Below are positions 27,788 through 38,000 of a stretch of DNA of 64,000 nucleotides, piece after piece. Origin of the DNA: Pseudomonas sp. MWU13-2100 (GTDB taxonomy: Bacteria > Pseudomonadota > Gammaproteobacteria > Pseudomonadales > Pseudomonadaceae); NCBI RefSeq assembly GCF_023242365.1, contig NZ_JALLIX010000019.1, forward strand, positions 1 to 64,000. Direction: 5' to 3'. A program made the translations under genes and the position numbers. Numbering within the stretch: position 1 is the stretch's first letter; each line of letters opens with the position of its first letter. Below the pieces are notes generated by a model. The model saw nothing but the letters and a program-made list of their open reading frames with translations, was not told the DNA's origin and did not search any database.

Positions 27788-28051
27788 ATGAGTACCGACG
27801 AAAAACGTATCCGTGAGTTTGCCTATCAGATCTGGGAGTCGGAGGGCCGCCCCGAGGGCGAGGAGGCCCGGCATTGGGAGATGGCGCGCAAGCTGGCGGA
27901 AGCCGAGGCACTGGCACCGAAAAAGACCACTGAGGCCAAACCCGCCACCAAACCCAAGGTCGCCGCCAAGCCCACGGCTGTGCCGAAAGCCGCGGCGAAG
28001 CCGGCCGCCGAAAAGAAACCGCGAACGCCACGCAAGCCGTCAGCCAGTTGA
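27788..28051 (+). CDS. DUF2934 domain protein with Ala/Lys/Pro-rich tail
   Basis: The product has 87 residues. The DUF2934 core is residues 1-40 (EKRIREFAYQIWESEGRPEGEEARHWEMA). It is followed by a basic, Ala/Lys/Pro-rich low-complexity tail with repeated KPAAK-like units that resembles histone H1-type tails. I start at 27788 because AGGAG then has 7-nt spacing. The ATG at 27782 is only 1 nt from it. Its position between treY and glgX is conserved in Pseudomonas trehalose clusters as far as I recall, but its function is unknown. It could bind nucleic acid or glucan. Confidence 0.85.
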   Translation: MSTDEKRIREFAYQIWESEGRPEGEEARHWEMARKLAEAEALAPKKTTEAKPATKPKVAAKPTAVPKAAAKPAAEKKPRTPRKPSAS

Positions 28052-28084
28052 GCCTTGTACGGTACTGAAGACAGCACGTACTGA

Positions 28085-28158
28085 TGTGGGAGCGGAGCTT
28101 GCCCGCGAAGAGGTCCTGAAGATCGCGAAAAGCTTCGCGGGCAAGCTCCGCTCCCACA
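28085..28158. repeat. REP palindrome between DUF2934 and glgX
   Basis: TGTGGGAGCGGAGCTTGCCC at the left is exactly mirrored by the right arm ending CTCCGCTCCCACA. The two arms are inverted around a short centre. The sequence can fold into one long hairpin and may dampen read-through within the operon. Confidence 0.85.
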
Positions 28159-28232
28159 GGTACGTGGTGGTATTGCCAACATGAACCTTCGATCCGTACA
28201 CCGCACCACCGAACACACCCGCAGGAGCGCCC

Positions 28233-30392
28233 ATGACCAAGCCAAAAAAGCCCGAACCCAAGCCCGAAGCCCAGCCCTCGCGAATCCGCGAAGGCCTGCC
28301 CTTCCCGCTTGGCGCCACCTGGGATGGCCTGGGGGTCAATTTTGCACTGTTTTCCGCCAATGCCACCAAGGTCGAACTCTGTCTGTTCGACGCCAGCGGT
28401 GAAGTCGAACTCGAACGCATCGAACTGCCCGAGTACACCGACGAGATCTTCCATGGCTATCTGCCCGACGCCCATCCGGGGCTGATCTACGGCTACCGGG
28501 TATACGGCCCCTACGACCCGCAGAACGGCCATCGCTTCAATCCCAACAAGCTGCTGATCGACCCCTACGCCAAACAACTGGTCGGCCAGTTGAAATGGTC
28601 CGAGGCCCTGTTCGGCTACACCATCGGCCACCCCGACGCCGACCTCAGCTTCGACGAACGCGACAGTGCGCCCTTCGTGCCCAAGAGCAAGGTCATCGAC
28701 CCTGCCCACACCTGGGGCAACGACCAGCGGGTCAATGTGCCCTGGGAACGCACCCTGCTCTATGAAACCCACGTGCGCGGCATCAGCATGCGCCACCCGG
28801 CGGTGCCGGAAGCCGTGCGCGGAACCTTCGCCGGGTTGATGGTCGATGAAGTGCTGGAGCATATCCGCAAGCTCGGGGTGTCCTCGGTGGAGCTGCTGCC
28901 GATCCATGCCTTCGTCAACGACCAGCACCTGCTGCAAAAAGGCATGACCAACTATTGGGGCTACAACAGCATCGCTTTCTTCGCCCCCGATCCGCGCTAC
29001 CTGGCCAGTGGCAAGATCGCCGAATTCAAGGAGATGGTCGCGCACCTGCACGAAGCCGGCCTGGAAGTGATCCTCGACGTGGTCTACAACCACACCGCCG
29101 AAGGCAACGAGCAAGGCCCGACCCTGTCCATGCGCGGCATCGACAACGCCTCCTACTACCGCCTGATGCCCGACGACAAACGCTTCTACATCAACGACTC
29201 GGGCACCGGCAACACTCTGGACCTGAGCCATCCCTGCGTGTTGCAGATGGTCACCGACTCGCTGCGCTACTGGGCCACGGAAATGCACGTGGACGGTTTC
29301 CGCTTCGACCTGGCGACCATCCTCGGGCGCTATCACGATGGCTTCAACGAACGCCACAGTTTCCTTGTCGCCTGTCGCCAGGACCCGGTACTGCGTCAGG
29401 TCAAACTCATCGCCGAACCCTGGGACTGCGGCCCCGGCGGCTATCAGGTGGGCGGCTTCCCGCCGGGCTGGGCCGAGTGGAACGACCGTTTCCGCGACAC
29501 CGTGCGGGCGTTCTGGAAAGGCGACGATGGCCAACTCGCCGATTTCGCCAAACGCATGACCGCCTCCGGCGACCTGTTCGACCAGCGCGGTCGACGCCCC
29601 TACACCTCGATCAACTTCGTCACTGCCCATGACGGCTTCACCCTGCACGACCTGGTGTCGTACAACGACAAGCACAACGAAGCCAACGACGAAAACAACC
29701 AGGACGGCACCAACAACAACCTGTCCTGGAACCATGGCGTGGAGGGCCCCACGGAGGACCCGGAGATCAATGCCCTGCGCCTGCGGCAGATGCGCAACTT
29801 CTTCGCCACCCTGCTGCTGGCACAGGGCACGCCGATGCTCGTCGCCGGCGACGAGTTCGCCCGCACCCAGCACGGCAACAACAACGCCTATTGCCAGGAC
29901 AGCGAAATCGGCTGGGTCAACTGGACCCTGGACGACGACGGCAAGTCGCTGCTCAGGTTCGTCAAGCGCCTGATCAAGCTGCGCCTGGCCTACCCCATCC
30001 TGCGCCGCGGGCGCTTCCTGGTCGGCGACTACAATAAGCTACTGGGGGTCAAGGACGTCACCTGGCTCACGCCGGACGGCCAGGAAATGACCACCGAGCA
30101 CTGGCACGATGGCAACGGTCGCTGCCTGGGCATGTTGCTTGACGGCCGCGCCCAGGTCTCCGGCATTCCCCGCACCGGTGACGATGCGACCTTGCTGATT
30201 GCAGTCAACGCCCATCATGACGGCGTCAATTTCCGCCTGCCGGAGGTGCCGCAAGGTATCGATTGGACTTGCGTGCTCGATACCAACGACCCGCAGGTCA
30301 AGGGCCAGGAGCATTTCGCCTTCAACAGCGAATACACCCTCACCGGACGTTCGCTTGTCCTGTTCGAATTGCAGCGTGACGAAGAAACCTGA
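28233..30392 (+). CDS. glgX: Glycogen debranching enzyme GlgX
   Basis: The product has 719 residues. An N-terminal CBM48 domain (about 15-110, with FPLGATWDGLGVNFALFSANA) precedes a GH13_11 barrel with nucleophile Asp359 (in DGFRFDLATIL), acid/base Glu395 (in IAEPWDCG) and the TAHDGFTLHDL motif. It hydrolyses alpha-1,6 branches of short outer chains, feeding linear oligosaccharides to MalQ and TreY. CAGGAG lies 7 nt upstream of the ATG. A REP element separates it from the upstream genes, so it may have partly independent expression. Confidence 0.96.
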   Translation: MTKPKKPEPKPEAQPSRIREGLPFPLGATWDGLGVNFALFSANATKVELCLFDASGEVELERIELPEYTDEIFHGYLPDAHPGLIYGYRVYGPYDPQNGHRFNPNKLLIDPYAKQLVGQLKWSEALFGYTIGHPDADLSFDERDSAPFVPKSKVIDPAHTWGNDQRVNVPWERTLLYETHVRGISMRHPAVPEAVRGTFAGLMVDEVLEHIRKLGVSSVELLPIHAFVNDQHLLQKGMTNYWGYNSIAFFAPDPRYLASGKIAEFKEMVAHLHEAGLEVILDVVYNHTAEGNEQGPTLSMRGIDNASYYRLMPDDKRFYINDSGTGNTLDLSHPCVLQMVTDSLRYWATEMHVDGFRFDLATILGRYHDGFNERHSFLVACRQDPVLRQVKLIAEPWDCGPGGYQVGGFPPGWAEWNDRFRDTVRAFWKGDDGQLADFAKRMTASGDLFDQRGRRPYTSINFVTAHDGFTLHDLVSYNDKHNEANDENNQDGTNNNLSWNHGVEGPTEDPEINALRLRQMRNFFATLLLAQGTPMLVAGDEFARTQHGNNNAYCQDSEIGWVNWTLDDDGKSLLRFVKRLIKLRLAYPILRRGRFLVGDYNKLLGVKDVTWLTPDGQEMTTEHWHDGNGRCLGMLLDGRAQVSGIPRTGDDATLLIAVNAHHDGVNFRLPEVPQGIDWTCVLDTNDPQVKGQEHFAFNSEYTLTGRSLVLFELQRDEET

Positions 30393-30532
30393 GGTTTTTT
30401 CAGCAATAAAGGTCGCATCTCGACTTATATGCGCGATACTCACGGGCGCATTCCCGGGCCGCCCTGCGGCACCGGACGCATCAGGGCTGATGAAGAATGC
30501 GTGCAAGTCCACACAAGGAAGTGACAGACATC

Positions 30533-31285
30533 ATGAGAATCCAAGCTGCACGCAACGAAGTTGCACCGCTGATCTGGAACTCGCGGCAGTTGGCCCGTGT
30601 CCCGACCATTGGCCTGCACCGGCTGATCCGACCCGGCGCCCGGGCGGTGGTGATCGCCCCGCATCCCGGTGATGAAGTGCATTGTTGTGGCGGCCTGCTG
30701 CAACTGCTCGCCACCCTCGAACACCCGCTGCTGTTGATCTCGATTACCGACGGCAGCGCCCTCTACCCCGGCTCCACCCTGTGGCCTTCGAGCCGCCTGA
30801 GCGTGGTCTGCCCCCAGGAAAGTGCCGAAGCCCTGCGCCGCCTGGGCCTGGAACTGCACCGATTGAAATGGATTCGTGGCGGTTTTCGCCACGGTGCGCT
30901 GGAGCAGCAGGAGCAACCGCTGAGCCAATTCCTGCGACGCTACCTGCGCCCCGACGACGTAGTGCTGACCACCTGGCGCGAAGACGGCATCGCCGATCAT
31001 GACGCCGTCGGCCGCGCGGCCACCCAGGCTTGTGTCGCCAGCGGTGCAACGCTGTTGGAGATACCGCTGCATGCCTGGTTCCGCCCCTTGCGCGAGGAAG
31101 GCCTGATCCCCTGGCACCGAGCCCGCAAGATCCGGCTCGACACCTGGGGGGTCGCCCGCAAACTGCATGCCGCCCATGCCTACCACAGCCACCTGCAAGG
31201 CGATCCAGAACTGGGGCTGCCACCGGCCCTGGTACCGGCCCTGCTCGAACGGACACGGCAACCGTTCGAGATGGTATTTGTCTGA
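30533..31285 (+). CDS. PIG-L (LmbE)-family deacetylase-like protein
   Basis: The product has 250 residues. The fold signature is visible as VVIAPHPGDEVHCCGG (His44, Asp47, Glu48) and a distal histidine motif DGIADHDAVGR. PIG-L enzymes are zinc-dependent N-deacetylases with the motif HPDDE, in which the first Asp is the general base. Here that Asp is Gly (residue 46), so activity is doubtful or altered. I start at 30533 (AAGGAAG upstream, slightly long spacing), and 30497 is possible. Its place at the end of the glucan operon suggests a sugar-linked role, but the substrate is unknown. Confidence 0.82.
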   Translation: MRIQAARNEVAPLIWNSRQLARVPTIGLHRLIRPGARAVVIAPHPGDEVHCCGGLLQLLATLEHPLLLISITDGSALYPGSTLWPSSRLSVVCPQESAEALRRLGLELHRLKWIRGGFRHGALEQQEQPLSQFLRRYLRPDDVVLTTWREDGIADHDAVGRAATQACVASGATLLEIPLHAWFRPLREEGLIPWHRARKIRLDTWGVARKLHAAHAYHSHLQGDPELGLPPALVPALLERTRQPFEMVFV

Positions 31286-31592
31286 AAAACAGGGCACGAA
31301 GCCCCGCCTCCCAGACCTGCTCAGACTTAGCTTGAATAGACTAAATAGCCGATTGATCAATGAGTTGAAAATACTGATCAAAAAGATCTATTTACTAGTT
31401 ATTTTCTTGACGCGGACCTGCAGCTCTCCTTAGCTACAAGTGACTCCCCCCGGTTTCAAAACCCAAGGGGCCAGCCTTCGGATACCCGCCAACGCGGGCC
31501 GCCGGGGTTTGCCTCGATGATTTCGGCCGTCTCTCGTTCGGGGGCAGGAGAGACGCCAGTGCAGGTATTTATGCGACCGCAAGGAACACCCG
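31286..31592 (+). other. Intergenic region with structured leader before the autotransporter gene
   Basis: The first part (about 31320-31430) is AT-rich without a gene. From 31452 to 31555 there is dense potential pairing. GGTTT/AAACC forms a hairpin at 31452-31463. It competes with AAACCC/GGGTTT (31459-31464 with 31505-31510), which would enclose a CCCGC-CAAC-GCGGG hairpin (31485-31498). A separate 8-bp hairpin CGTCTCTC/GAGAGACG lies at 31528-31535 and 31548-31555. It resembles a structured 5' leader, but I match it to no known riboswitch. Confidence 0.4.
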
Positions 31593-32639
31593 ATGAAAAC
31601 GTCCATGACCCACCCCCGCCTGAGGACGGCACTGCATACGATTTCGACCGCGCTTTTGCTGTGCCCCGCCCTGGCCATCCAGGCGGCGCCTTCCGAAGCA
31701 GACCTCCAATCCTGGTACCACGACGACGCCCCCTCGCCCTTGCCACCTGCTCGAGCGCCGACGCTGGACAACAGTGGCCTGTTGCCGGGCTGGCGGTTCG
31801 CCGGCCTTGTATCGGGCACCGCCAATCCTGGTTCGATGGTCCTCTTCCACGACCGCACCCTGGGCCAGGGCGAGGTCGGCAACCTCGACCCGCTGTTTAC
31901 CGGCGCCTTTGGCGACCTGCTGATCGTTCCCGGTCTTTACAGCAATCACAGCGGTGGCCAGACCTTGACGGCCGGGGTCTTCACCGGAAGCAGCGGTGCG
32001 CTGGATCGGGCTGACGCCTTTGTCACGGCGCCCCGCGACCCGCGCACCGACGGCCTGGCTCCCCAAGGGAATAATCTCGGGGCCTTCTGGAGCCTGACCG
32101 GAGAACAGGGCTGGCACGTCAACCTGACCGCCATGAACAACCGGAGTACGGTCTATACCCGCTCAGAGCAGGGCAGCCTGCAAGGTCTGGCAGCACGGCA
32201 AACGACGTTTTCGCTGGAGGGCGGGTTCCCGATCGGGCTGGGCCAGCACTGGATCATCGAACCCCAGGCCCAGGTGGTCAACCAGCAAGGCAACGTGGAC
32301 ACGCCCGGGCAGGCGAATGCCTCAGTCGACCCGTCACTCTGGAGTGGCCGGATCGGCGCTCGTCTCAAAGGCAGTTATGAAGTGAGCGGCCTGCCGCTGG
32401 AACCCTACCTGCGGACCAACTTCTGGCACACGTTCGGCAGCGGCAGCCCGGTGAGCCTGGAGCCGGTCGACAAGATCGCCATGAGTCGCAACAGCTCCAC
32501 CGTGGAGCTGGGCCTGGGCCTGGTGGCCAAGGTGTCGCCGACGGTCAGCCTGTATGTCAGCGCGGACTATAGCGGCACCTCCGACGATACCGGCCTCAAC
32601 GGCATCATCGGCAACGTCGGGGTACGGATGCGTTGGTAG
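31593..32639 (+). CDS. Autotransporter outer-membrane beta-barrel domain protein with short passenger
   Basis: The product has 348 residues. A Sec signal peptide spans about 1-31 (ending in AIQAA). Only about 60-70 residues follow before the beta-barrel region, which shows alternating beta strands, aromatic residues and a C-terminal VRMRW ending typical of outer-membrane proteins inserted by Bam. Standard type Va passengers are hundreds of residues long, so this is a reduced or stand-alone barrel. AGGAAC precedes the ATG. It sits between the two converging glucan operons, on the glgA side strand, with no obvious link to them. Confidence 0.8.
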   Translation: MKTSMTHPRLRTALHTISTALLLCPALAIQAAPSEADLQSWYHDDAPSPLPPARAPTLDNSGLLPGWRFAGLVSGTANPGSMVLFHDRTLGQGEVGNLDPLFTGAFGDLLIVPGLYSNHSGGQTLTAGVFTGSSGALDRADAFVTAPRDPRTDGLAPQGNNLGAFWSLTGEQGWHVNLTAMNNRSTVYTRSEQGSLQGLAARQTTFSLEGGFPIGLGQHWIIEPQAQVVNQQGNVDTPGQANASVDPSLWSGRIGARLKGSYEVSGLPLEPYLRTNFWHTFGSGSPVSLEPVDKIAMSRNSSTVELGLGLVAKVSPTVSLYVSADYSGTSDDTGLNGIIGNVGVRMRW

Positions 32640-32681
32640 GTGGCGAGGCCTGCCATCAAAAAACCGAATCCGAGCGCGACC

Positions 32682-32816
32682 TTGTGGCGAGCGGGCTTGC
32701 CCGCGCCGGGGCGCGAAGCGCCCCTAAAACCTGTGACCGCGATGTATCAGATAGAACACGGTCACAGGTTTTGCGTCTGCTTCGCAGCCGAGCGCGGGCA
32801 AGCCCGCTCGCCACAA
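32682..32816. repeat. Second-type REP with a nested stem, between converging operons
   Basis: The outer arms TTGTGGCGAGCGGGCTTGCC and the mirrored right arm ending CGCTCGCCACAA enclose further inverted repeats. These include GCGCGAAGCGCC and ACCTGTGACC with GGTCACAGGT. It lies 14 nt before the glgB stop codon and can separate the two converging operons. Confidence 0.85.
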
Positions 32817-32830
32817 AAACCGCGCCCGAC

Positions 32831-35059
32831 TCAACCCTCAGGTCGCAACATCAACACCGCCAGCGGCGGCAGGTTCAAGACCAACGACGCAGGCTGGCCA
32901 TGGCTGGCGTGCTCCTCGGTGGAAACCCCGCCGCCATTGCCATAGTTGGAGCCGGCATACATCGCCGCATCGCTGTTGATCACCTCCTTCCACTGTCCGG
33001 CGAAGGGCACGCCAACCCGATAGGCCTCGCGCGGCACCGGGGTGAAGTTGGCGATGACCAGCAACGGCCGCCCTTCCCGACTCCAGCGCAACCAGGCATA
33101 AACGCTGTTGGCCGCATCGTCGCCGATCAACCACTGGAAGCCCTGGGGCACATCGTCCTGGTCGTAAAGTGCCGGCTCATCACGGTACAGCTGGTTCAAG
33201 TCGCTCACCAGCTTCTGCACCCCAAGGTGCTCGGAATACTGCAACAGATACCAGTCCAACTGCTGATCGTGATTCCACTCGCGCCACTGGCCGAACTCGC
33301 AGCCCATGAACAGCAGCTTCTTGCCCGGATGCCCCCACATGAAGCTCAGGTAGGCCCGCAGGTTGGCGAACTTCTGCCAGCGGTCGCCAGGCATCTTGTC
33401 GATCAGCGAATGCTTGCCGTGCACCACTTCATCGTGGGAAATCGGCAGGATAAAACGCTCGGACCAGGCATACACCAGGCCGAAACTCAGTTCGTTGTGA
33501 TGGTGGGCACGATACACCGGGTCCTGCTGGATGTAGTGCAGCGAATCATGCATCCAGCCCATGTTCCATTTGTAGGCGAACCCGAGCCCGCCCTGCTGGG
33601 TACCCTGGCTGACACCCGGCCAGGCCGTGGACTCCTCGGCAATCACCAGGGCGCCCGGCGCCTCCAGGGCCACCACGTCGTTGAGATGACGCACGAAATC
33701 GATGGCCTCGAGGTTTTCCCGGCCACCGTGACGGTTCGGCACCCATTCGCCGGCCTTGCGCGAATAGTCGCGGTAGAGCATCGACGCCACCGCATCCACC
33801 CGCAGGCCGTCGACATGGAAGTGCTTGAGCCAGTGCAACGCCGAAGCCAGCATGAAGCCGTGCACCTCGGTGCGCCCGAGGTTGTAGATCAGGGTATCCC
33901 AGTCCTGGTGGAAACCTTCCAGCGGGTTGCCGTACTCATACAACGCCGTGCCATCGAACTGTGCCAGGCCGTGGGTATCGGTGGGAAAATGCGCCGGCAC
34001 CCAGTCGAGGATCACGCCGATTTCAGCCCGGTGGCAGGCATCGACAAAGGCGGCGAAATCATCCGGGCTGCCATAACGCGCACTCGGCGCGAACTGCGAC
34101 AGCGGCTGATAGCCCCAGGAACCACCGAACGGATGCTCCATGATCGGCATCAGTTCGATATGGGTGAAACCCAGTTGCCGAACATAGGGGATCAAGCGTT
34201 CGCCCAGCTCGCTCCAGCTGTACTGGCGCGACACCTCGCCGACTTCATCGATCTCGCACTGCCAGGAGCCGGCATGCAGCTCATAGATCGACAGCGGCGC
34301 ATCGTGCCGATGCCGGGCACCCCGCGACTCCATCCAGGCCTGGTCCTGCCAATCGATGCGCAAGGGTGAAGCGACGCGCGAAGCGGTGTCCGGCGGCAGC
34401 TGGGTGGCCAGGGCCACGGGGTCGGCCTTGAGCGGCAGGATCGCGTCCTTGCCGAGAATCTCGTACTTGTAGGCCTCCCCCGCCTGCAGGCGCGGCACAA
34501 AGATTTCCCAGACGCCGCTGGGGTGGCGCAGGCGCATCGGATGCCGGCGCCCGTCCCAGACGTTGAAATCACCGACCACCGAGACCCGCCGGGCATTCGG
34601 TGCCCAGACCGCGAAACGCACGCCGTCGACGCCGTCGACCTGGGTCACCTGGGCCCCCAGGCAACTGCTCAGGTCGCGATGATTACCTTCGGCGAACAGA
34701 TAGAGATCCATCTCGCCGAGCAAGGCTCCGAAACTGTAAGGATCCTCGCAGACCTGCTCCCCCGCCGCCCACTGGATACGCAGCAGGTAGGGCTGGCGCT
34801 GGGCGAAGTGCCCGACAAACAACCCCGGGACCTCGCTGCCGTCGAGACTGCCCAGCACCTGCTCGCTGTCGCGGGTCAAGACCTGGACACTCAGGGCGCC
34901 CGGCAGGAAGGCGCGGATATACTGCCCTCCGGCATCGTCGTCATGGGGGCCGAGGATGGCAAACGGGTCCTGGTGTTCGGCCCGTACCAGGGCCTCGATA
35001 TCCTTCTTCGCGGGCAATGCACGGTTCACGCTTTTACCTTGTTCCTTGCTCAAACTCAT
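32831..35059 (-). CDS. glgB: 1,4-alpha-glucan branching enzyme
   Basis: The product has 742 residues from the ATG at 35059 (a GTG at 35062 is possible). Two N-terminal carbohydrate-binding modules (about 20-110 and 125-215) precede the GH13_9 barrel. The nucleophile is Asp422 (in DGLRVDAVASMLY) and the acid/base Glu475 (in VIAEESTAW), matching the expected spacing. It introduces alpha-1,6 branches into linear glucan made by GlgE. The treS stop overlaps its start (TGATG), with GGAG at suitable spacing, so translation is coupled. It is the last gene of the leftward operon. Confidence 0.95.
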   Translation of the reverse strand: MSLSKEQGKSVNRALPAKKDIEALVRAEHQDPFAILGPHDDDAGGQYIRAFLPGALSVQVLTRDSEQVLGSLDGSEVPGLFVGHFAQRQPYLLRIQWAAGEQVCEDPYSFGALLGEMDLYLFAEGNHRDLSSCLGAQVTQVDGVDGVRFAVWAPNARRVSVVGDFNVWDGRRHPMRLRHPSGVWEIFVPRLQAGEAYKYEILGKDAILPLKADPVALATQLPPDTASRVASPLRIDWQDQAWMESRGARHRHDAPLSIYELHAGSWQCEIDEVGEVSRQYSWSELGERLIPYVRQLGFTHIELMPIMEHPFGGSWGYQPLSQFAPSARYGSPDDFAAFVDACHRAEIGVILDWVPAHFPTDTHGLAQFDGTALYEYGNPLEGFHQDWDTLIYNLGRTEVHGFMLASALHWLKHFHVDGLRVDAVASMLYRDYSRKAGEWVPNRHGGRENLEAIDFVRHLNDVVALEAPGALVIAEESTAWPGVSQGTQQGGLGFAYKWNMGWMHDSLHYIQQDPVYRAHHHNELSFGLVYAWSERFILPISHDEVVHGKHSLIDKMPGDRWQKFANLRAYLSFMWGHPGKKLLFMGCEFGQWREWNHDQQLDWYLLQYSEHLGVQKLVSDLNQLYRDEPALYDQDDVPQGFQWLIGDDAANSVYAWLRWSREGRPLLVIANFTPVPREAYRVGVPFAGQWKEVINSDAAMYAGSNYGNGGGVSTEEHASHGQPASLVLNLPPLAVLMLRPEG

Positions 35060-38000
35060 CACTGCTCTCCACCGGACAAGGTTTTCACTTCACTCAACAA
35101 CCCGCTCAACCCCTGCAACGGCACGCTGAGCCAGGCCGGGCGATTTTCCGCCTCATAGACAATTTCATATGCGGCCTTCTCCAGGCTGAACAGGGTCAGG
35201 GCCGCCTCTTCGCCGGCCGGATCCTGCCACGCCTGTACAAGACTAGCCGTCGCCCGCCGATATGCCTGGATAAAGGCCTTGCGGGCGTCCTTCAGATAAC
35301 GCTGGGTGACGCGTCGACTGGCCGGCCCGACAGCTCCCGACGGCTCAAGGACCGTGGCGCTGCTGTAAGCCATGGCCGCAGCGTAGTCGAACGAACGCAA
35401 CACACCACTGACATCCTTGTAAGGGCTGTGCTTGCCACGACGCTCCTGCAACGAACGGGCGGGCTCACCTTCGAAGTCGATCAGGTAGGCATCGCCCTTG
35501 ACCACCAGCACTTGGCCCAGGTGCAGGTCGCCATGGACCCGCAGGCGCAGACCACCCACCACCTGACCGGCCAATGTCTGGATGTAGTCGAGAATGGCTG
35601 TTTGCTGCTCCAGCAGACGCGCCACCAGCACCCGCTCATTCTCCGGCAACGCGTGCTGGTGCTGCTTGAGCAATCGCAAGGCCTGCTCCATCTGACCGCC
35701 GATCGTCTTGCCCCAATGCTGCGCATCCTTGACCGTACTCACCTGGGCACTGAAGGCCGGGTCGACGGTGGGCGCCGCGAGCACCAGGTGCATCTCACCC
35801 AGGCGCTGGCCGAGCAACGCAGCGAAATCCGCCAGTTCACCCAGGGCATTGAAATGCTGCTCATGATCCGAAACAGCGTCGGCCAATTCATCGCGGATTG
35901 CCCGCTCCAGGTTGTTCTGGGTCCAGCTCCAGGCATCGCCCTGATTGTTGAGCAACCCCTGGGCAATCATCAGCAGGCTGTCTTCGCCTGTGGTATCGCG
36001 GCGCACCAGCGAGCCCAGCAAAGGCGAAATATGCCGGAAACCGGCGGCGGTGAGGTAGGCGCTCATTTCCAGTTCCGGGTGCACACCGGCGCTGACCTTG
36101 CGGATCAGCTTGAGCATGATCCGCTCGGCCACCACCACCGAACTGTTGGACTGCTCCGACGACAGGTAACGCACCGTCATCTCGGCAGGCAGTTCCAGGG
36201 CCTTGAGTTCGGGTTCGGCCTGGAAATGCAATTCACCACCACCGCCGGCCAATACCGTGTCGCCGCGCATGCCGTCGATCACCGCGCGGACAAACGGCTC
36301 GAGGCTGAACGCATCGGTAATCAGGCCCACCTGCCGACCACGACGGACCCGGGCCATGGCCAGTTGTTGCGGTAACGCGGCGCTGGTCTGCTCTTCGGCC
36401 AGAAACCCGAACGGCAACTGGTAACGGCTGCTCTGGCCATCCGCTGTGACTTCGACCTCACCGAGCAGTACCGGGTGCTGCGGGTCACCGAAGCGCACGC
36501 CATAGACCAGGCGCACCTGTTCGAGCGCCGTGCCTTTGCCGGCGAACCAACGGCGCTTGGGCAGCCATTCCGGCAGGATCGTCTGCTCCAGGGCGATGCG
36601 CGAAGGGCTTTCGAGCAGTTCTTCCATGCGTTTCTTCAGCACCAGGGTGGTGAAGTCCGGCAGGCTCTGCACCGGTTCCACATGCCAGCTGGGCATCTGC
36701 GTTTCCGTGGCGAGCAGGAACCAGTAGAAACCGTAGGGCGCCAGGGTCAGCAGGAAGTTGAGCTGGCCGATGGGCGGGAACGCATTGCCGCCGAGCATCT
36801 CCACCGGCACCCGGCCGGCGAACGCGGACAGCTCCAGCTCCGCCGCCTGGGCGGTGCGGGACACGTTGGCGACACACAGGATGATTTCGTTCTTGCCGTC
36901 GGGCCCGGTGTATTCGCGGGTATAGGCCAGGATCCGGCGGTTGTTCGGCGAAAGCATTTTCAGGCTGCCGCGGCCGAAGGCCTTCTGCAGCTTGCGCACC
37001 GCCAGCAAGCGACGGGTCCAGTTCAACAGCGAATGGGGATCGCCGGCCTGGGTCTCGACGTTGACCGTCTGATAGCCGTAGAGCGGGTCCATGATCGGCG
37101 GCAGCACCAGGCTGGCCGGATCGGCGCGGGAGAAGCCGCCGTTGCGGTCGATGGACCATTGCATCGGCGTGCGCACGCCATCGCGGTCGCCCAGGTAGAT
37201 ATTGTCGCCCATGCCGATTTCATCGCCGTAGTACAGGGTCGGCGTGCCCGGCATCGACAGCAGCAGGCTGTTGAGCAACTCGATGCGGCGGCGGTCGCGC
37301 TCCATCAGCGGCGCCAGGCGCCGGCGGATACCGAGGTTGATCCGCGCCCGACGGTCGGCGGCGTAGTAGTTCCAGAGGTAGTCGCGCTCACGGTCGGTGA
37401 CCATTTCCAGGGTCAGTTCATCGTGGTTGCGCAGGAAGATCGCCCACTGGCAATTGGCCGGGATTTCCGGGGTCTGGCGCAGGATATCGGTGATCGGGAA
37501 GCGATCCTCCTGGGCCAGCGCCATGTACATGCGCGGCATCAGCGGGAAGTGGAAGGCCATATGGCATTCGTCGCCGTCGTCGCCTCTTTTGTCGCCAAAG
37601 TACAGCTGGGTGTCTTCCGGCCACTGGTTGGCCTCGGCCAATAGCATGCGGTCGGGATAGTGAGCATCGATTTCAGCGCGGATCTTCTTCAGTACCTGGT
37701 GGGTTTCGGGCAGGTTCTCGTTGTTGGTGCCGTCACGCTCGATCAGGTAGGGAATGGCATCCAGGCGCAGGCCGTCGATGCCCAGGTCGAGCCAATAGCG
37801 CATCACCGCCAGTACCGCCTTGAGCACCGGCGGGTGGTCGAAGTTCAGGTCCGGCTGATGGGAGTAGAAGCGGTGCCAGAAGTACTGGCCGGCCACCGGA
37901 TCCCAGGTCCAGTTGGACTTCTCGGTATCGAGGAAGATGATCCGGGTGTCGGTGTATTTATCGTCGGTGTCGGACCAGACGTAGAAGTTGCGGGCGCTGG

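Noticed and set aside
32640..32945. Open frames over the REP between the converging glucan operons
   Set aside because: They are generated by the palindrome and run into glgB on the other strand.
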